DNA of 64,000 nt. Origin: Carettochelys insculpta (lineage: Eukaryota > Chordata > Testudines > Carettochelyidae). A program made the position numbers and the translations under genes. Below, one piece after another: positions 36,801 through 54,566 of the stretch (positions are counted from its first letter, which is position 1; each line of letters begins with the position of its first letter). The stretch spans positions 10,666,337-10,730,336 of the forward strand of contig NC_134158.1 of NCBI RefSeq assembly GCF_033958435.1, given 5' to 3'. Under the pieces are notes generated by a model that ran no database searches, had not been told where the DNA came from, and saw only the letters and a program-made list of their open reading frames with translations.

Positions 36801-38100
36801 GCTGAGGAGGGGGGACCCGGAGCAGTGGGGAGCTGGGGGTGTGCGCGGACAGAGTGCGGCTTACCACGTGAATTGTACCGCAAAGCTTCTCCAGCTGCCC
36901 TCAAAGGAACCCCACTCCTGCACCCCTTAATTCCCCTCCCCCCGAAGCAGCCTCTCCACTCCTGTACCCCCAAACTCCCCTATCCCTTTATCTCTGCTCC
37001 CCAACTCTGGGGATTCCCCCTCTCCCTGTTCCTATGGGTCCCTCCCCATGCTCCTCGACCTGCCTCTGAAGCTCCCCTGAGCCAAGACAGGGTGCATGGT
37101 GGGATGGAAACATTTGGGGGTACTAGGGATGGGGGTTTGCAGCCATCCCCCCAGTTCCTCTGCAGCTGCTCCTCTGGGCATGCAGGTCCCCCTGTTCCTA
37201 GGTGTGGCTCCGCTGTGTACCCCAGATCTGCCCTGTGTCCCCGTCCTCCTTGGGCTTTGGGTATCTTCACCACATGCTCAGTACCCCAAATGTACCGTGT
37301 GGTGCTCCGAACGTGGCCTCTCCTTATCCTGCACCCCAAACTTCACCACTTTGTCCCCCACCTGCCCGAGTTTGTGGGGAGCCCCTGTGTGCACCTTCCC
37401 TGGCGTTGGCATTCAGCTCCCCAAACAGCTGTTTCTGAGCTGCCAAAACGCTCCAGATTCCTACAGGGCCGGCCTGATGCTGTCCCCCAGATGCCACCAG
37501 CTCGGGGCCCAAATTCTTCTCTCTTTGTACAGATTCTCTGTGACCCTCTGCGGCCTTTGTAACCTGGGCAGCCAGGTGAGCCCCTTCTTCCCTGGGGAGC
37601 GGGGCAGAGGTGGGAGGAGGGGCCTGGCACATGGGAATGGGAGCTGGGATGCGGGTGGGGCTGGCTGGGCTGGCTGAGGAGAGAAGGGGGGCCAGGGCCT
37701 GGCTTGGGGACTCCTCTGGGCCCTGTCCCAGAGCTGAGTTGTGCTGATGGCTTCCGATTTCTGTGCTGACAAGTCTGTTCTGCACGGTGTCCCTGTTGCA
37801 CTGTAACCCCCTGTTCTCCCTGCTGCTGGGAGTCGCCTCTGGCTTGAGGGGGGGGCAGGGCCTGGGGAACCCCCCCGTTCCATGACAGGGGGAGCCCTCT
37901 CAGTGCCATACCCAACCCAGACCATTGTGGAGACTCCCCAGTCTGCTGGAGCCCGACTCTGGGACATTCTGCACCCCAAACACCTCCTAATCTGGGGGGC
38001 TCCCCATTCTGCACCCCGAGATCTCTCCTCCCCTTTGCACAAGTCAGATCGCCTGGATTTGGGGGTGCAGGAGATTGCCCCATTACCGCTCGGTGCAGCG
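36801..38100. other. Spacer between FKBPL and ATF6B
   Basis: Lower-complexity C/T-rich sequence with weak recurrences of CTGCACCCC and CCCAAA words. No gene, RNA or mobile element recognised. Confidence 0.45.
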
Positions 38101-38686
38101 GCCCCTGGACACCGGCACAACTATGACGTCACTCTCCGAGCTATGGACTAGGGAGACATCCCAGCGGTGCGTGACGTCACCCAGAAGCAGCGACCAATCG
38201 CTGGCGGCAGGAACGAGGTGGGCAATGCCCCGGCTGGCTTTGTGGGGCTGGAACTACAAGTCCCAGGAAGCACTGCGCATTCGGCGCAGGCGCAGTGCGA
38301 AGACAGCCGGGTATGGGGTGGGGGGGGCTGCTCTCAGGCAGCGCATGCGTGGTGTCACAATCACTGTGCACCTGCAACATGTGTAGCCTTTCCGGCGCCT
38401 TTCCATGCCCACGCATGCGCATCGCAACAGCTGCACTAATCGCCCATGCGCAGTGAGAGGCGCCCGTTTATGCGCATGCGCTGCAGTCCGGCCGCTGCCG
38501 GTTTTCCCGTTGTGCGCCTGCGCCCTCTCGCCATGCTGCCTGGGCCACGCCCATTGCCGAGACCCAGCGACAGATGTCACTCGAACCCCGCCTCTCCCAC
38601 GCTGTGATTGGCTGAGGCGGCGAGCCGAGCGCCGCCATTGGGCCGGGAGGTTGCCATGGCAGCTGGAGGGGGCAGGGCCGGGGAAA
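38101..38686 (+). promoter_or_regulatory. ATF6B promoter with CRE, ZNF143 and NRF1 motifs
   Basis: Two perfect CRE palindromes TGACGTCA (38124-38131 and 38172-38179), a ZNF143-like AACTACAAGTCCCAGGAAGC (38252-38271), NRF1-type words including GCGCAGGCGCAG (about 38,285) and the perfect palindrome TGCGCATGCGC (38471-38481), and an inverted CCAAT (GTGATTGGCTG, about 38,605). All lie upstream of the ATF6B start codon at 38687. Confidence 0.65.
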
Positions 38687-46663
<7,977 letters not shown>

Positions 46664-47400
46664 CCCCGCCCCCTGGGCAGCTGGAGCACCCAGCCCCGCC
46701 CCCTGGAGCACCCAGCCCCGCCCCTCTGGGCATCTGGAGCACCCAGCCCTGCCCCTCTGGGCATCTGGAGCACCCAGCCCCGCCCCCTGGGGCTGGCCCC
46801 GCCCCTCTGGGCATCTGGAGCACCCAGCCCAGCCCCCTGGGGCTGGCCCCACCACCTGGGCAGCTGGAGCACCCAGCCCCGCCCCCTGGGGCTGGCCCTG
46901 CCCACCTGGAAGAGCCCCACCCCAAGGGTATTTCTCTCCCCCCACAGCTGGACCACGCAGCCCTGCCCCCTGGGAGGGCCCTGCCCCTCTGGGCAGCTCG
47001 AGCACACAGCCCTGCCTCCTGGGGCTGGCAGCGCCCCATGGGTATCCCCCCCCACCTGCAAGCTGGAGCACCTAGCCCCACCCCCTGGAGCTGGCCCCGC
47101 CCCTCTGGGCAGCTGGAGCTCACAGCCCCGCCCCCTGGGGCTGGCCCCGCCCCTCTGGGAGAGCCCCACCCCAAAGGTATTTCTCTCCCCCCACAGCTGG
47201 ACCACACAGCCCTGCCCCCTGGGAGGGCCCTGCCCCTCTGGGCAGCTCGAGCACACAGCCCTGCCTCCTGGGGCTGGCCCCGCCCCATGGGTATCCCCCC
47301 GCACCTGCAAGCTGGAGCACCTAGCCCCGCCCCCTGGAGCTGGCCCCGCCCCTCTGGGCAGCTGGAGCTCACAGCCCCGCCCCCTGGGGCTGGCCCCCCC
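46664..47400. repeat. Nested tandem repeats in ATF6B 3' UTR
   Basis: Short units (CTGGAGCACCCAGCCCCGCC, CCTGGGGCTGGCCCCGCCCC) begin right after the stop. A larger block of about 248 bp (GGGTATTTCTCTCCCCCCAC to GGAGCACCTAGCCCC) is present twice, at about 46,910 and 47,158. Confidence 0.85.
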
Positions 47401-47681
47401 CAGCTGTTGGACACCCAGATACCAGCCCCCACCCCTCCCCTGACAGAGATCTGCCCCTCCTGGGAACAGCACTGCCCCAGGGGAAGCTCCTCCCACCTGG
47501 GGAGCACTAACCCCGCCCCCTGCAGACAGGCAGCACTTAGCCCCACCCCCTGATCGGCCCCCTTTGGGAGAATCCTGCCCCTGCCCCACTAACCGCCCTG
47601 TGGATATTTATTGGGGGCTCTCCTCTGCCTGTGGGGAGAGCCCCGGCCCCGGCCCAGCCCGGCCCCTTTTGTACGACGACG

Positions 47682-47687
47682 AATAAA
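47682..47687 (+). terminator. ATF6B poly(A) signal
   Basis: AATAAA in TGTACGACGACGAATAAAAG, about 1 kb past the ATF6B stop; the first canonical signal. Confidence 0.8.
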
Positions 47688-47939
47688 AGCGCGAGGTGTC
47701 GGTGAAGGGTTGCTCCAGTCCCCTGGGGGTCCCTGCGCCTGGGGCCGCAAGCGGGGGGGGGGGCACCCAAGGTGTTGGGGGGGATGGAGGGCGGGGGAGA
47801 TACCTGGGCTGAGGCTGCGGCTGCGGTTGGGGTGGGTAATGGTGCCAGCCTGTCCCCTCATTGGGGCACTCTGCCATCCTTTCCCCCTCTCCCAGCCAGC
47901 GCCTGGTGCTGGGGCCTGGCTGTGGAGCGGGGCAGATGG

Positions 47940-48180
47940 GTGGCCGGACTCCTGCGTTCTCTCCTGGCGCTGGGAGGACAGTGGGGGCTGGTGGTTAGAG
48001 CAGGGGCTGGGACCCAGGACTCCTGGGTTCTCCCCAGTGCTGGGGGGACAGTGGGGGCTGGTGGTTAGAGCAGGGGTTGGGAGCCAGGACTCCTGGGTTC
48101 TCCCCAGTGCTGGGAGGGCAGTGGGGGCTGCTGGTCAGAGCAGGGGCTGGGAGCCAGGACTCCTGCGTTCTCTCGCGGAG
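47940..48180. repeat. tRNA-SINE-like tandem copies
   Basis: Three and a half copies of the 68-72 bp unit (GTGGTTAGAGCAGGGGCTGG, GACCCAGGACTCCTGGGTTC) between ATF6B and GPSM3. Confidence 0.85.
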
Positions 48181-48184
48181 GAGG

Positions 48185-48845
48185 TGGGTCCCTCCTGGTT
48201 GATGGCTTTCGGACGCCCCGCCCCCCCCCCCGGCTGCGGGCACCTGTCTGGTGCTGGCAGTGGGGTAGGACGCGGGCAGCTGGGTGCCCCCAGTACAGCA
48301 GGAGTTCTGGCTCCCCCCCACCCTGTCTACAGGGGTAGACCCCTGTCCCAGCCTGCCAGGCGCCACCCCTCAAGCAGCCAGAGCGGCTCGCCACCTGCCA
48401 GCCGATCAGCTTGCTGTGGGCAGGGGCTGCTGGGAGTGGGGGTAGCAGTGATGTCACTGGCTGGGTGATGTCAGACGGGCGGGGACAGTGCCAGCTGTGA
48501 TGTCATGGAGCAGGAAGAGCAGGTGCCTTGGCGCTCCTGGTGCCCCCTCCCTCTGCGTCTGTCTCTGGCTGGGATGAACTGTGGAGGGAAACTGAGGCCC
48601 GGGCGTCCTGCTGTGAGTTCCCCGCTCCCAATCACAGGCCGGCCCCCTTTGCACAGCAGCTTTTTTACTCGAACACGTGGCAGTACCTTGGCAAAGCCCA
48701 CGGCTGGCTCCGTGGGGGGCCAGTGCTAGGTCCCCCCCAGTCTCTTCCCTGCTTGCAGCCAGCTGGTCTCAGCCCCTGAGGCTGGCTCCGAGCATGGGGA
48801 CCGCTGGGGTTCCCCCATCTGTGCACCGGGTCCCCAGTCCTCAGC
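48185..48845 (-). other. GPSM3 3' UTR and spacer (inferred)
   Basis: Mostly unique. A variant signal AGTAAA on the minus strand (plus TTTACT, 48664-48669) lies about 180 bp past the GPSM3 stop. Nothing else recognised. Confidence 0.4.
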
Positions 48846-50487
48846 TCAGCTCTGCAGGCCCCCCCATTCCTGCACTGAGCAGGCCCTGGTCTCAGCAGGG
48901 GTGGGGCAGCAGGGCGGGGGGGGCTCTGAGCGCTGCTCCTCCATGCGCCCCCCCTGCACCCGCAGCAGCAGGTCGAACAACTCCTGGGCCCCCAGCGGGA
49001 TGGGGGGCTCGCTGCGCTGCTCCTCCAGCCGCTGGCTCTGGGGGGCAAGGGGAAGTGAGACGGGGGGTGGCAGGGCTGTGGGGGAAGGAAGGGAGGTGGG
49101 GGGTTGGGTGGTCCTCACCTGGAGGGACAGGATGGTGCTGTAAAGCTCCTCGCCGTGGTCGGGGGGCTCCGGGGGGTGCTGGGGGCCCTGCTCGGCCCCG
49201 GGCCCCGCGAACTCGGCCCGTTGGTCGTCCATCCGCCGGGCCTGGGCCGTGGCCACCAGCTCGAAGAACTGCTCGTCCGTCAGCGAGGTGAGCGAGCAGA
49301 AAAACCCTGCGGGGGGCAGGCGCGGCTGGAGGGTGCGCACCGCCCCCCGGCGTCCCCCCACGCCCCTCCCACCGAGCCCCCCGGAGCAGGAACCCCCCTG
49401 CCTCCCCCCCAGTGGGGATCCCTCCCTGGCGCCGCCCAGAGCACAGACCCCCCCCATCCCCTTGGAGAGGCCCCCCCGGGATCACCTCCGACCCCCAGGC
49501 CTGGCGGAGGGCGGGGCTCTCTTACCTGCGCCCCCCAGCGAGCTCAGGGTGGGGGTGGGGGTGGCGGGCAGCGAGTGCCAGGGCCTGGCGGGGGCGGGGG
49601 ACCGGCGGGGGAGGGGGCAGCGCTGCTCGTTGAGCCGCCGGCTCTGGGAGCGGAAGAGCAGGTCGAAGAGACGCTCCCGGTCGAAGGGGTCCAGGGGGTC
49701 GGCCTGCGGGAGAGGCGGGTCAGGACGCCTGGGTTCCCCGGCCGGTGGGAGGGGTCAGAGTGGGGGGAGGGGGTCAGGACTCCTGGGTTCCCGCCCGGTG
49801 GGTGAGGGGGTCCGGACGCCTGGGTTCCCCGGCCGGCGGGGGAGGGGTCAAAGCGGGGGAGGGGGTCAGGACTCCTGGGTTCCCGCCCGGTGGGGGAGGG
49901 GTCAGACCGCCTGGGTTCCCGCCCGGTGGGGGAGGGGTCAGGACGCCTGGGTTCCCTGGCCGGTGGGAGGGGTCAGAGCGGGGGGAGGGGGTCAGGACTC
50001 CTGGGTTCCCGCCCGGTGGGTGAGGGGGTCCGGACGCCTGGGTTCCCCGGCCGGCGGGGGAGGGGTCAAAGCGGGGGAGGGGGTCAGGACTCCTGGGTTC
50101 CCGCCCGGTGGGGGAGGGGTCAGACCGCCTGGGTTCCCCGGCTGGTGGGAGGGGTCAGAGCGGGGGGAGGGGTCAGGACGCCTGGGTTCCTGCCCGGTGG
50201 GTGAGGGGGTCAGGACGCCTGGGTTCCTGGCCGGCTGGGGAGGGGTCAGAGCGGCGGAGTGGACGCCGGGTGGGGGGCGGGGTTCGGCTGCTCACCTCGG
50301 GGGGTGTGGGGGGGTCGCTGCCGGCCGGTTCCCTCGGTGCTGGGGCCTGCGTGGGGTCGCTCCGTCCAGCTGCCTGGGTGGGGAGCCCCAGGGGGTCGCT
50401 CGCGGGGGCCGAGCCCCCCAAGGCCGCTGGGTTGGGGGGGCCTGGCCCGGCGTCCTCAGCCACCCCCTGGCTCTCCGCACTTGCCAT
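48846..50487 (-). CDS. GPSM3: GPSM3 (AGS4), GoLoco regulator of Gi alpha, four-motif form
   Basis: Cytosolic guanine-nucleotide dissociation inhibitor that binds GDP-loaded Gi alpha; enriched in haematopoietic cells in mammals. Four coding exons on the minus strand: 50487-50296, 49703-49526, 49306-49119, 49037-48846; GT-AG, 249 aa (human 160). Four GoLoco-type segments each end in an acidic or Asn/Gln-Arg triad: LFDLLFRSQSRRLNEQR (about 76-92), FFELVATAQARRMDDQR (about 137-153), LYSTILSLQSQRLEEQR (about 178-194, split by the last intron) and LFDLLLRVQGGRMEEQR (206-222). The LYSTILS and LLLRVQGG words match mammalian GPSM3. Residues 1-64 are a Pro/Ala-rich leader encoded by their own exon. The start is the first ATG, just inside an exon with an acceptor upstream; a noncoding exon 1 ending about 50,783 is inferred. 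Confidence 0.93.
49715..50240. repeat. Minisatellite in GPSM3 intron 1
   Basis: About thirteen units of 35-50 bp with GGGTCAGGACTCCTGGGTTC, CCGCCCGGTGGGGGAGGGGT and GGACGCCTGGGTTCCC; again the ACKCCTGGGTTC core of the SINE-like family. Confidence 0.88.
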
Positions 50488-50489
50488 GG

Positions 50490-50625
50490 CCTGGAAGAGA
50501 AGGGGCCATGGGAGGCGGAGATGTGGGGGGCAGGGCGGGGAGATCGGGGCCCCCTGGGAGGCGGAGATGTGGGGGGCAGGGCGGGGGGATCGGGGCCATG
50601 GGAGGCGGAGATGCGGGGGGGGGGG
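50490..50625. repeat. Short repeat in the GPSM3 5' UTR intron
   Basis: Three copies of about 45 bp: GGGAGGCGGAGATGTGGGGG and GCAGGGCGGGGAGATCGGGG. Confidence 0.75.
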
Positions 50626-50782
50626 CATTGGCGCCGGCCCCGTGTCTCTCCGGCTGCTCTCACCCCCGCGGGGGGGGGCCGCCCCCCCTCCTCCACTGCC
50701 GGCCCCCCGTACGGACCCGCGCGGGGGGAGGGGCGTCCCGGGCCTGAGGGAGAGCAAAGGGGGTTCAGCACCGGCCCCTCAC

Positions 50783-50900
50783 CGCGGCTCCCTGCTGGGC
50801 TGTGCCCCACGGCCGCACCCGTCGGGCCCGCCCCCCCGCGCTTCCTGCCCGCGCCCCATTGGCTGCCCCCCCCCGCACAGGATGTGGAGCCCGAGAAGAT
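50783..50900 (-). promoter_or_regulatory. Probable GPSM3 promoter and noncoding exon 1
   Basis: On the minus strand a CCAAT box (CAGCCAATGGGG) precedes an unbroken GC-rich stretch ending in GCCGCG|GTGAGG, a good donor at 50783-50782. The next acceptor lies 4 bp before the GPSM3 start codon. Confidence 0.5.
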
Positions 50901-51204
50901 GCGGTTTGCACAACCCCCCCCCCAGCAGCTTCTCCCGGCGGGAGGGGGGCACCGGCCCTCCGAGGGGAGCAGGGCCCGGTGGCTGGGGGGAGGCTGGGAC
51001 CCCCAGCCCCAGGGAATCGGGGGCGGGGGACTCCGCATCCCCCCGTGCCGGGAACCCCCAGCCAGGGAGGGGTCCCGAGACCAGGCCCCCCCGCGCCCCT
51101 CTGCCGGGACTGGGGGGTTCCGTGGGGCTTCGCACGTGGGTGGCGGGTCCCCGCTGCGCCCCCAGTCCCCCGCCTTGCCTGAAGGAAATGAAAGAGACTT
51201 TCCT

Positions 51205-51840
51205 GCAGCGTGCCCCGCCCCCAGAGAACCCAGGAGTCCGGTTCCCAACCCCTCCCCCACTCACACCCCGGGAACCCAGGAGTCCGGTTCCCAACCCCTC
51301 CCCCACTCCCACGCAGGGAACCCAGGAGTCCGGCTCCCAACCCCTCCCCCACTCCCACGCAGGGAACCCAGGAGTCCGGCTCCTAGCCCCGCCCCCATCC
51401 ACTAGGCCCCCGCCCCCGCGCCGGGCGGCTCCATCCTGCGCCACGATCCCGATCCTGGCATGGCAGTTCCGGTCCCACCGGCCCCGTCCTGCAGCAGCTC
51501 ATGGCCATCACCGCGCAGCCTGGACGAGGCGCAGGCCACGTGCCCCCCCGCCCCCGGGAACCCAGGCGTCCGGACCCCAACCCCTCCCCTCCCCTCCCCT
51601 CGGGAACCCAGGCGTTTGGACTCCCAATCCCCCCAGCCCGTTGCTGAACTCCAGTGTCCGGGCCCCTCCCACACCGGAGAACCCAGGAGTCCTGGCTCCC
51701 AGCCCCTGCTCTAACCACCAGCCCCCACTGCCCTCCCAACTCCGGGGAGAACCCAGGAGTCCTGGCTCCCAGCCCCTGCTCTAACCACCAGCCCCCACTG
51801 CCCTCCCAACGCCGGGGAGAACCCAGGAGTCCTGCCCCTG
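51205..51840. repeat. SINE-like core repeats between GPSM3 and RNF5
   Basis: Four short units (AACCCAGGAGTCCGGTTCCC, ACCCCTCCCCCACTCCCAC) at 51,225-51,400, and two and a half full 70-bp tRNA-SINE-like units at 51,675-51,835 (GCCCCTGCTCTAACCACCAG). Confidence 0.85.
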
Positions 51841-52055
51841 GGGCGGAGGGGATTAGTGGGGAGTTCCTGGGGGACCCTGGGGGGGGTGGGAGTAGCTGCC
51901 CCCCCCGCTAGACCCCCCCAGCCCAGCCCCTGTTTGGGTGTGCTGGCTCCTGGCTGCCCTCAGGCCTTGACAGCCTCAGCCATGGGGGGCTGGGACAGCT
52001 GGGGCTGTCTGGGGGGTGCAGTGGGCCCCATGCACCCCACACAAACTGTGTGCAT
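51841..52055. other. Spacer without recognisable features
   Basis: Short unique GC-rich stretch; nothing recognised. Confidence 0.4.
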
Positions 52056-52760
52056 GTGTGGTGGGAAGGGGGGTGAATATGCAAGTGCACATGAATGTGT
52101 GGTGTGAGTGTTAGTGCACATGAGTGTGAGATGGGGATGTCAGTGTGAGTGCACACGAGTGAGGTGGGAAGGATGTGAGTGAGTGCATATGAGTGTGAGG
52201 TGGGATGGGTGTGGGTGTGAGCGCACAAGTGTGTGGGGGAGGGACATGTGTGAGTGCACACGAGTGTGAGGTGGGAGACGTGTGAGTGAGTGCACACAAG
52301 TGTGAGGTGGGATGGGTGTGAGTGCACACAAATGTGAGGTGAGATGAGTGTGCGAGCGAGGGACATGTGTGAGTGCACGAGTGTGAGGTGGGAAGGATGT
52401 GCGTGTGAGTGCACACAAGTGTGAGGTGGGACGGGTGTGGGTACGAGTGCAGGGAGGGACATGTGTGAGTGCACATGCATGTGAGGTGGGAAGGACATGA
52501 GTGTGACTGCACACGAGTGAGGTGGGACAGGTGTGGGTGTGAGTGCATGAGTGTGAAGTGGGAAGGATGTGTGAGTGCACACGAGTGTGAGGTGGGAGGG
52601 GTGTGAGTGCACGTGCATGTGAGGTGGGAAGGATGTGTGTGAGTGCACACAAATGTGAGGTGGGACAGGTGTGGGTGTGAGTGCACATGAGTGTGAGGTG
52701 GGAGGGGTGTGGGGTGAGTGCACGAGTGTGCAGGGGAGAGACGTGTGAGTGCACACAAGT
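52055..52760. repeat. GTGAGTGCACACGAGTGTGAGG minisatellite
   Basis: About nineteen units of 30-45 bp from GTGAGTGCACACGAGTGTGA, GGTGGGAAGGATGTGTG and close variants. Long alternating purine-pyrimidine runs (GTGTGTGAGTGCACACG) give it Z-DNA-prone character. Confidence 0.88.
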
Positions 52761-53700
52761 GTAGAGCGGCTAAAGGGCCAGGCCTGCGGTGTTGGCCCGA
52801 CCAGTCAGAGCCCTGCACGTGGGTTGTTGGGGAGGGGGCTGCTGGGGGTGAGTGAGTGGAGAAGACACCTGGGTACGGTTGGGGCAGGGCCTGGTCCCGG
52901 CTCCCGCCCCTGTCGCGAGTGGGGCCCTGACCCACGGCTGCCGCCCGCCACCCACCAAGATGGGCCCAGGGGAAGGTCACACACAGGGCAGAGTGGGCGT
53001 CTGGGTCTTTGCACGTCTGGCAAGTGGCACTAATAGTGACAGGCACATGCGCGTGCCCTGGCAGCGGGGTGCTCACCCTCTCGTAGAGCACAAGTTATGT
53101 GAGGTGGCTCCTGTGCGTCGCACATCAGTCAGGGTGTGGGAAACAAGGGTGGTCGTGAGTGTGCAACATGCCAGAACGGTGCCCGGGAAATGGGGTTGCA
53201 CACACGTGGCTGTCGCACGAGTCAGGCGTGCAGCCATGGAGGTGTTTGCTCACCACCGTTGCACGTGAGCTGGAGGTGGGCTGTTTGTTGGGGGGGACGG
53301 TTGGAATGGCACCCTGGGGTGCTCTCTCTCTCTCTCTAACCCCTGCTCCTGTTGAGGGGGCCCCTTGCCGGGGTGACCATTAGCTCTCCCAGGGCCCCCA
53401 CAGCCTAGGGGGGCACCCCAGGAAGATAGAGGCCTTGGGCTGGCAGTACCCCCCCAGAGTGAGCTGGGGTGACCTGTTCAAGCACAGACGGGGGTGTGCA
53501 GTGCGGCCTGGGGAGGCCCCATGGGGGTCGGGGGCCCCCCACCTTGTACGGACTTTGCTTAATAATAAAATCTGTTTTTCCAGCTGGCGGTTATTTCTAC
53601 CCCCTGCAAGGGAGGGGCCCTGCCCCCAAGCCTGCAGGGGGTGTCCCCACGGAGCTCCGACCCCCCAGACGCCATACAGCCACGTCGCTGCTGGTCTGGC
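52761..53700. other. Spacer with an orphan plus-strand poly(A) signal
   Basis: Mostly unique. A short (CT)n run lies at about 53,322. At 53564-53569 AATAAA sits in TTAATAATAAAATCTGTTTTTCC, a convincing 3'-end context on the plus strand, but no plus-strand coding exon can be recognised upstream. Confidence 0.5.
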
Positions 53701-54040
53701 CCAGCCCCTCTTGTGGGCAGGGAGCGCCTGGGGGTCCCCCCGTGGGCAGTGCTGCTGGCGGGAGCAGCTGGGGGTCCCCCCGTGGGCAGTGCTGCTGGGG
53801 GGGGAGTGCTGGGGGTCCCCCTGTGGGCGGTGCTGCTGGCGGGAGCGCCTGGGGGTCCCCCTGTGGGCAGTGCTGCTGGGGGGGGAGTGCTGGGGGTCCC
53901 CGTGTGGGCGGTGCTGCTGGCGGGAGCGGCTGGGGGTCCCCCTGTGGGCAGTGCTGCTGGGTGGGGAAGCACCTGGGGGTCCCCCCCGTGGGCGGTGCTG
54001 CTGGCGGGAGGCGCCCGGGGGTCCCTTGGGCAGGGAGCAG
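53700..54040. repeat. Minisatellite downstream of RNF5
   Basis: Eight units of about 39 bp: GGGGGTCCCCCTGTGGGCAG, TGCTGCTGGGGGGGGAGTG or TGCTGCTGGCGGGAGCG, alternating into a period of about 80 bp. Confidence 0.88.
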
Positions 54041-54382
54041 CCTGCAGCTCCCAGCTGTCTGCCCGCCTTCCCAAGAGCAGTAGGGGGCTGTGCCATGCCG
54101 CAGGGGACCCAGGGGTGGGACACGTGACATCCAAACTGGCTGCCTGCCCCACGGCTGCCCTGCCCCCCACACCCAGCAGCCCCCCAGGCCCCTGGAGCGC
54201 CCTTGGCCCCAGGCTGTTTGCCCACCCGGCGCCTGGGGTGTCAGCTGGCCCCTGTCGGGGACCTCCCAGCCGCTGGCACTGGGCGCAGCCTGCGAGGAGC
54301 TGGGGTGACTGCCCCTTTGGGGCTCCGGTTTCCTGGGGCTCGGCCCCTCCACACACTTCACCGAGGGCTGCAGTCACCCATC

Positions 54383-54388
54383 TTTAAT
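54383..54388 (-). terminator. RNF5 poly(A) signal
   Basis: TTTAAT on the plus strand, ATTAAA on the minus strand, in a local AT-rich patch about 180 bp past the RNF5 stop. Confidence 0.65.
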
Positions 54389-54566
54389 TACAGCTGGGCG
54401 CGTACAGTGGGAACCCTGCGCCCCCAGTCACCCCTGTGGGGCTGTTCCCAGGGTGCCCCTGCTTCCTGGGCCTGCCAGCAGGGGGTGCTGCAGCACGGCG
54501 TGTAAGGGGGCAGCCCCCCAAGTCCAGAGGTGCCCCGTGGTGCAGCGAGCCGGCCCCGGCCGGGGG

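Noticed and set aside
49249..51405. 718-codon plus-strand open frame across GPSM3
   Set aside because: Antisense shadow of GPSM3 exons plus the intron 1 minisatellite.
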